DNA from: Bacteroidales bacterium
GTDB lineage: Bacteria; Bacteroidota; Bacteroidia; Bacteroidales; ML635J-15
DNA: 10,190 bases
Direction of reading: 5' to 3'
Assembly: GCA_028701945.1 (NCBI GenBank)
Contig: JAQVPT010000111.1
Coordinates: forward strand, 1-10,190
The position numbers were made by a program, and so were the translations under genes. Positions 8,041 to 10,190 of the stretch are shown piece after piece. How positions within the stretch are numbered: position 1 is the stretch's first letter; every line of letters begins with the position of its first letter. The notes below the pieces were generated by a model that saw nothing but the letters and a program-made list of their open reading frames with translations, was not told the DNA's origin and did no database searches.

Positions 8041-8922
8041 CTAAAGAGATTTATAAAGTATTTCCAAGTCGTGAGCAATATATACCTTATTTGGAATTTT
8101 TTTCCAATGTTTTAGTATGCTTTTGCCAGAAACAATAAGTTTTGCTTTCGGAAATGCACTTTCAATTTTATCCAAAGAATCGCATATTTGCAAAAGAGAT
8201 TTTGCTTCGTTAAATTCAGTATAAACAATATCTGGCTTTAGTTTATATTTCAATACATTGATGTATTCATCTTCCAATAAATTTAGAAAAATATCAGATT
8301 TATACTTTTTTACAACCGCTAAGAAATGCACTATAACTAGATTTATCGAAATAATATTAGTGTCTCCTCGTAAAATAAGCAAATTGTTATTATCATTATC
8401 ATAAAAACTATTGAGCAATTTACTCTCAGCAACTACAATTAAATATTTTTGTATAATGTTCTTTACTAATAACTTATTGCCAATATTAGATTCCTCAACG
8501 TGATCAATAATATCTAAATTCTTAATTAAAGGAACTAATGCTTTTAAAACAAATGTGTCTGGACTAATATCTGACAGACTCCGTAATAGATAATCGGCAA
8601 ACGAATTTGTATCGCCTTGCAATAATTGAAGTGTCATTGCATTCATTTCAGGATAATCTTTCGATTTCGTTAGTAACTCCTTATGCACTTTTTCGCGTAG
8701 TTGCTGCATATTTAATTCCGCAATTTTACCGATTCGAAAATTGTTATTTGTCAAAAAACTTAAAAAAATTATCTTAATATAGTCTTGATAGGAGTATTCC
8801 CTAATGTTTGTTTTACTACGTTGAGGAGTGAAAATTCCGTAACGGTTTTCCCAAACTCTAATGGTCTGAATCTCAATGCCAGATATTTCTGAAAGATTAG
8901 CTATTGAATAATTATTTTTCAT
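8041..8922 (-). CDS. MerR-family transcriptional regulator with degenerate B12-binding-type C-terminal region
   Basis: The 293-residue protein begins with a MerR-type winged helix: YSIANLSEISGI, then TIRVWENRYGIFTPQR (residues 20-35) and NIREYS (39-44), which is the DNA-binding signature. The remaining 220 residues have the size and rough layout of the CarH/LitR group: a helical region, then a Rossmann-like part ending in PDIVYTEF, FPKAKLIVSGKS and YIAHDLEILYKSL. However, the helical W-x9-EH motif is not conserved (ES at 144-145 where EH would be expected), and the DxHxxG-type cobalamin ligand is absent (GDTNIISIN at 186-194). B12 binding is therefore unlikely. ATG 8922 directly opens the winged helix; no Shine-Dalgarno is seen. 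A minus-strand TAATATTG (8949-8942) is one base off the -7 consensus, without a clear TTG. The gene is divergent from the nuoE/nuoF-like operon and is a natural candidate for its regulator; that link is an inference. Confidence 0.88.
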   Translation of the reverse strand: MKNNYSIANLSEISGIEIQTIRVWENRYGIFTPQRSKTNIREYSYQDYIKIIFLSFLTNNNFRIGKIAELNMQQLREKVHKELLTKSKDYPEMNAMTLQLLQGDTNSFADYLLRSLSDISPDTFVLKALVPLIKNLDIIDHVEESNIGNKLLVKNIIQKYLIVVAESKLLNSFYDNDNNNLLILRGDTNIISINLVIVHFLAVVKKYKSDIFLNLLEDEYINVLKYKLKPDIVYTEFNEAKSLLQICDSLDKIESAFPKAKLIVSGKSILKHWKKIPNKVYIAHDLEILYKSL

Positions 8923-9005
8923 TTTAGTTACGAGTATTTTACAATATTAGAGAATTTATCGAATTATGTGGTTGTTTTTTTGAAAAAATATTATTAAACA
9001 TAGTT

Positions 9006-9040
9006 TTGTTAATTAAATAACATTGTTTTTTAAATAACAA
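9006..9040. promoter_or_regulatory. Tandem near-palindromic operator-like repeats
   Basis: Two 18-bp near-palindromes lie end to end and share one base: TTGTTAATTAAATAACAT (9006-9023, 7 of 9 pairs) and TTGTTTTTTAAATAACAA (9023-9040, 8 of 9 pairs). Their first 17 bases agree at 15 positions, so they are also direct repeats with a 17-bp period. The second covers the TTG and most of the spacer of the nuoE-like promoter. An exact inverted half-site, TTGTTATTT, recurs at 9064-9072 just before the start codon. This suggests binding by a dimeric regulator, possibly the divergent MerR-type protein. Confidence 0.55.
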
Positions 9041-9052
9041 TTAGTATATTTG
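9023..9052 (+). promoter_or_regulatory. Bacteroidota-type promoter of the nuoE/nuoF-like operon
   Basis: TTG (9023-9025) is followed after 19 nt by TATATTTG (9045-9052), an exact TAnnTTTG box with ideal spacing. The ATG at 9073 is 20 nt after the box, so the leader is only about a dozen bases long. Confidence 0.8.
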
Positions 9053-9072
9053 CAAAATACAACTTGTTATTT

Positions 9073-9519
9073 ATGGAAAAATATATTTCGAAACTACCTG
9101 ATAAAGTGTATAAGCATGAATTGCTTTCTTATTTACAAGAATTTCAGGATATGTTTGGTTATATAGATTTGAATTTCATAGAAGCTTTAAGCAGAAATTC
9201 TAGCATTCCATCCGGCAAAATATTTGGTGTAGCATCTTTTTACAATCAGTTTAGATTTAAACCCAAAGGCAAATATCACGTTCAAGTATGCGAAGGTTCA
9301 TCATGCCATGTTAATGCAGAAATAGGTTTTATTGACGAAATTAAAAAAACTTTAAAGACTGATGAAAAAGACACAAGTAACGATGGATTGTATAGTCTCG
9401 AAATAATCCCTTGCATGGGTGCTTGCTCGCAGGGGCCTGTAATTTCAATTAACGGTAAATTTTACACAAAAGTTACTAAAGAAGATATTAAAATCATATT
9501 TTCTAATCTGGATTTATAA
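9073..9519 (+). CDS. nuoE: NuoE/HydC-like [2Fe-2S] thioredoxin-fold subunit of an NAD(P)H-linked oxidoreductase
   Basis: The 148-residue protein belongs to the 24-kDa complex I subunit family (NuoE, also HydC/HndA of [FeFe] hydrogenases). It carries a [2Fe-2S] cluster that exchanges electrons with the flavin subunit. The N-terminal helical part includes GKIFGVASFYNQF (residues 48-60), a family hallmark. The thioredoxin-like domain has all four cluster cysteines: Cys73 and Cys78 (CEGSSC), and Cys114 and Cys118 (CMGACSQGP). ATG 9073 is chosen: it follows a strong promoter closely, whereas the in-frame TTG at 9064 would only add three residues. The NuoF-like gene starts 2 nt after its stop, so the two are certainly cotranscribed. 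Bacteroidota complex I operons generally lack nuoEFG, which favours a hydrogenase-type or formate-dehydrogenase-type complex; that is an inference until the next gene is seen. Confidence 0.92.
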   Translation: MEKYISKLPDKVYKHELLSYLQEFQDMFGYIDLNFIEALSRNSSIPSGKIFGVASFYNQFRFKPKGKYHVQVCEGSSCHVNAEIGFIDEIKKTLKTDEKDTSNDGLYSLEIIPCMGACSQGPVISINGKFYTKVTKEDIKIIFSNLDL

Positions 9520-9521
9520 AA

Positions 9522-10190
9522 ATGAATAATCTAAAAGATAAAACATATAAAGCACTTTTTATAAATACTACTGGTACTGAAAAAGACTATCAATATCTTA
9601 GCTCTGTTGAGATACCACATATTTATGTTGAGCGAAATACTGGCAGCATAGTTTCGGGAGCTGATACAACAATACAATACATACAAAAGTATTTTAGCAA
9701 GGAAGAAAATTATAGATTAATAGAAACTGGCAGTCTTGGAATAAGTTCATTTGACCCAGTTGTTGGCATACAAATCCATGGACGCCCTTTGATTTTTTTC
9801 AAAAATGTAACATTTAGTTACGTTAGTACGATTCTTGACAGTATTTTAAATCATATTTTGCCTGCATCTGACTTTATTTTAGGACAAATATATCACTCGG
9901 GCTTGAGCTCGTGGCCAGGTGTCCCTGAACTATTCGAAATAAATATTTTCGCAAACCAAAACCGACGCATATTAAAGAATTTCGGACTTATTCAGCCCGA
10001 TTTTATTGAGTCATATTTGGATTATGGCGGCTATAAAGCTTTTGCTGAAACTATTACAAAAAAAACTGCTGCTGAGGTATGCGATATTGTCGAAAAAAGC
10101 GGCTTACGTGGACGTGGAGGAGGGGCATTTAACACTGGCATGAAGTGGCGAAAGGCTTTAAATACTGGCAAATCTCAAAAGTATTTTGTC
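9522..10190 (+). CDS. nuoF: NuoF/HydB-like NADH-binding flavoprotein subunit with cysteine-free N-terminal domain (3' partial)
   Basis: The frame is open from ATG 9522 to the right edge (223 residues visible; a full protein of this type is near 550-600). It is the 51-kDa/NuoF type, which binds FMN and NAD(H). The segment SGLRGRGGGAFNTGMKW (residues 193-209) is the nucleotide/FMN-binding glycine motif, and GGYKAFAETI and RRILKNFGLI before it also fit. Residues about 8-110 correspond to the thioredoxin-like [2Fe-2S] domain that HydB/HndC proteins carry in front of the NuoF core. TGSLGISSFDP (69-79) aligns without gaps to the usual TGCxGxCxxGP, with both cysteines replaced by serine, and the first cysteine pair is also missing. 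The only Cys seen is Cys187. The domain probably keeps its fold but binds no cluster. The iron-sulfur C-terminal part and the expected catalytic subunit lie outside the window. Confidence 0.92.
   Translation, partial: MNNLKDKTYKALFINTTGTEKDYQYLSSVEIPHIYVERNTGSIVSGADTTIQYIQKYFSKEENYRLIETGSLGISSFDPVVGIQIHGRPLIFFKNVTFSYVSTILDSILNHILPASDFILGQIYHSGLSSWPGVPELFEINIFANQNRRILKNFGLIQPDFIESYLDYGGYKAFAETITKKTAAEVCDIVEKSGLRGRGGGAFNTGMKWRKALNTGKSQKYFV

Noticed and set aside
1..10190. CRISPR arrays, tRNA/rRNA genes, insertion sequences and phage genes
   Set aside because: I looked for regular repeats, tRNA-like folds and transposase or integrase motifs and saw none.

Overview
The window reads as chromosomal DNA of a Bacteroidota species, probably an anaerobic or facultative member related to Bacteroidales. 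The evidence is an AT-rich composition (by eye, about one third G+C), a SusD/RagB outer-membrane protein end at the left edge, lipoproteins with the short Cys-containing signal peptides usual in this phylum, almost no Shine-Dalgarno sequences, and promoters of the Bacteroidota type (TTG, about 19-20 nt, TAnnTTTG) with very short leaders.

Left part, plus strand (1-4830): the C-terminal end of a SusD-like nutrient-binding lipoprotein; a flavin-reductase-like domain carrying a lipoprotein-type signal; 400 bases without a gene; a PlsC-type acyltransferase; nearly 400 bases without an intact gene but with a possible coding remnant; then a secreted S9A prolyl oligopeptidase lipoprotein closed by a 15-bp-stem terminator. 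These genes are well separated and look like independent units.

Middle part, minus strand (5066-7961): a good promoter drives fabG (3-oxoacyl-ACP reductase), followed after 14 nt by a large membrane protein with a von Willebrand A domain and an intact metal site. The pair converges on the peptidase gene across a non-coding stretch with several small inverted repeats.

Right part (8041-10190): a MerR-type regulator on the minus strand is divergent from a plus-strand operon that begins with a NuoE/HydC-like [2Fe-2S] subunit and a NuoF/HydB-like flavoprotein subunit cut by the window edge. This pair is the NAD-linked module of bifurcating or NADH-dependent [FeFe] hydrogenases and related oxidoreductases; the catalytic subunit should lie beyond the window. 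This is the most interesting region. The NuoF-like protein keeps the fold of an N-terminal thioredoxin-like [2Fe-2S] domain but has lost all its cysteines. The regulator resembles CarH/LitR-type B12 sensors but lacks the B12-binding signatures. The promoter between them is overlaid by two tandem 18-bp near-palindromes repeating every 17 bp, with a further half-site just before the start codon. Together these suggest a dedicated, non-B12 control circuit for a redox enzyme.
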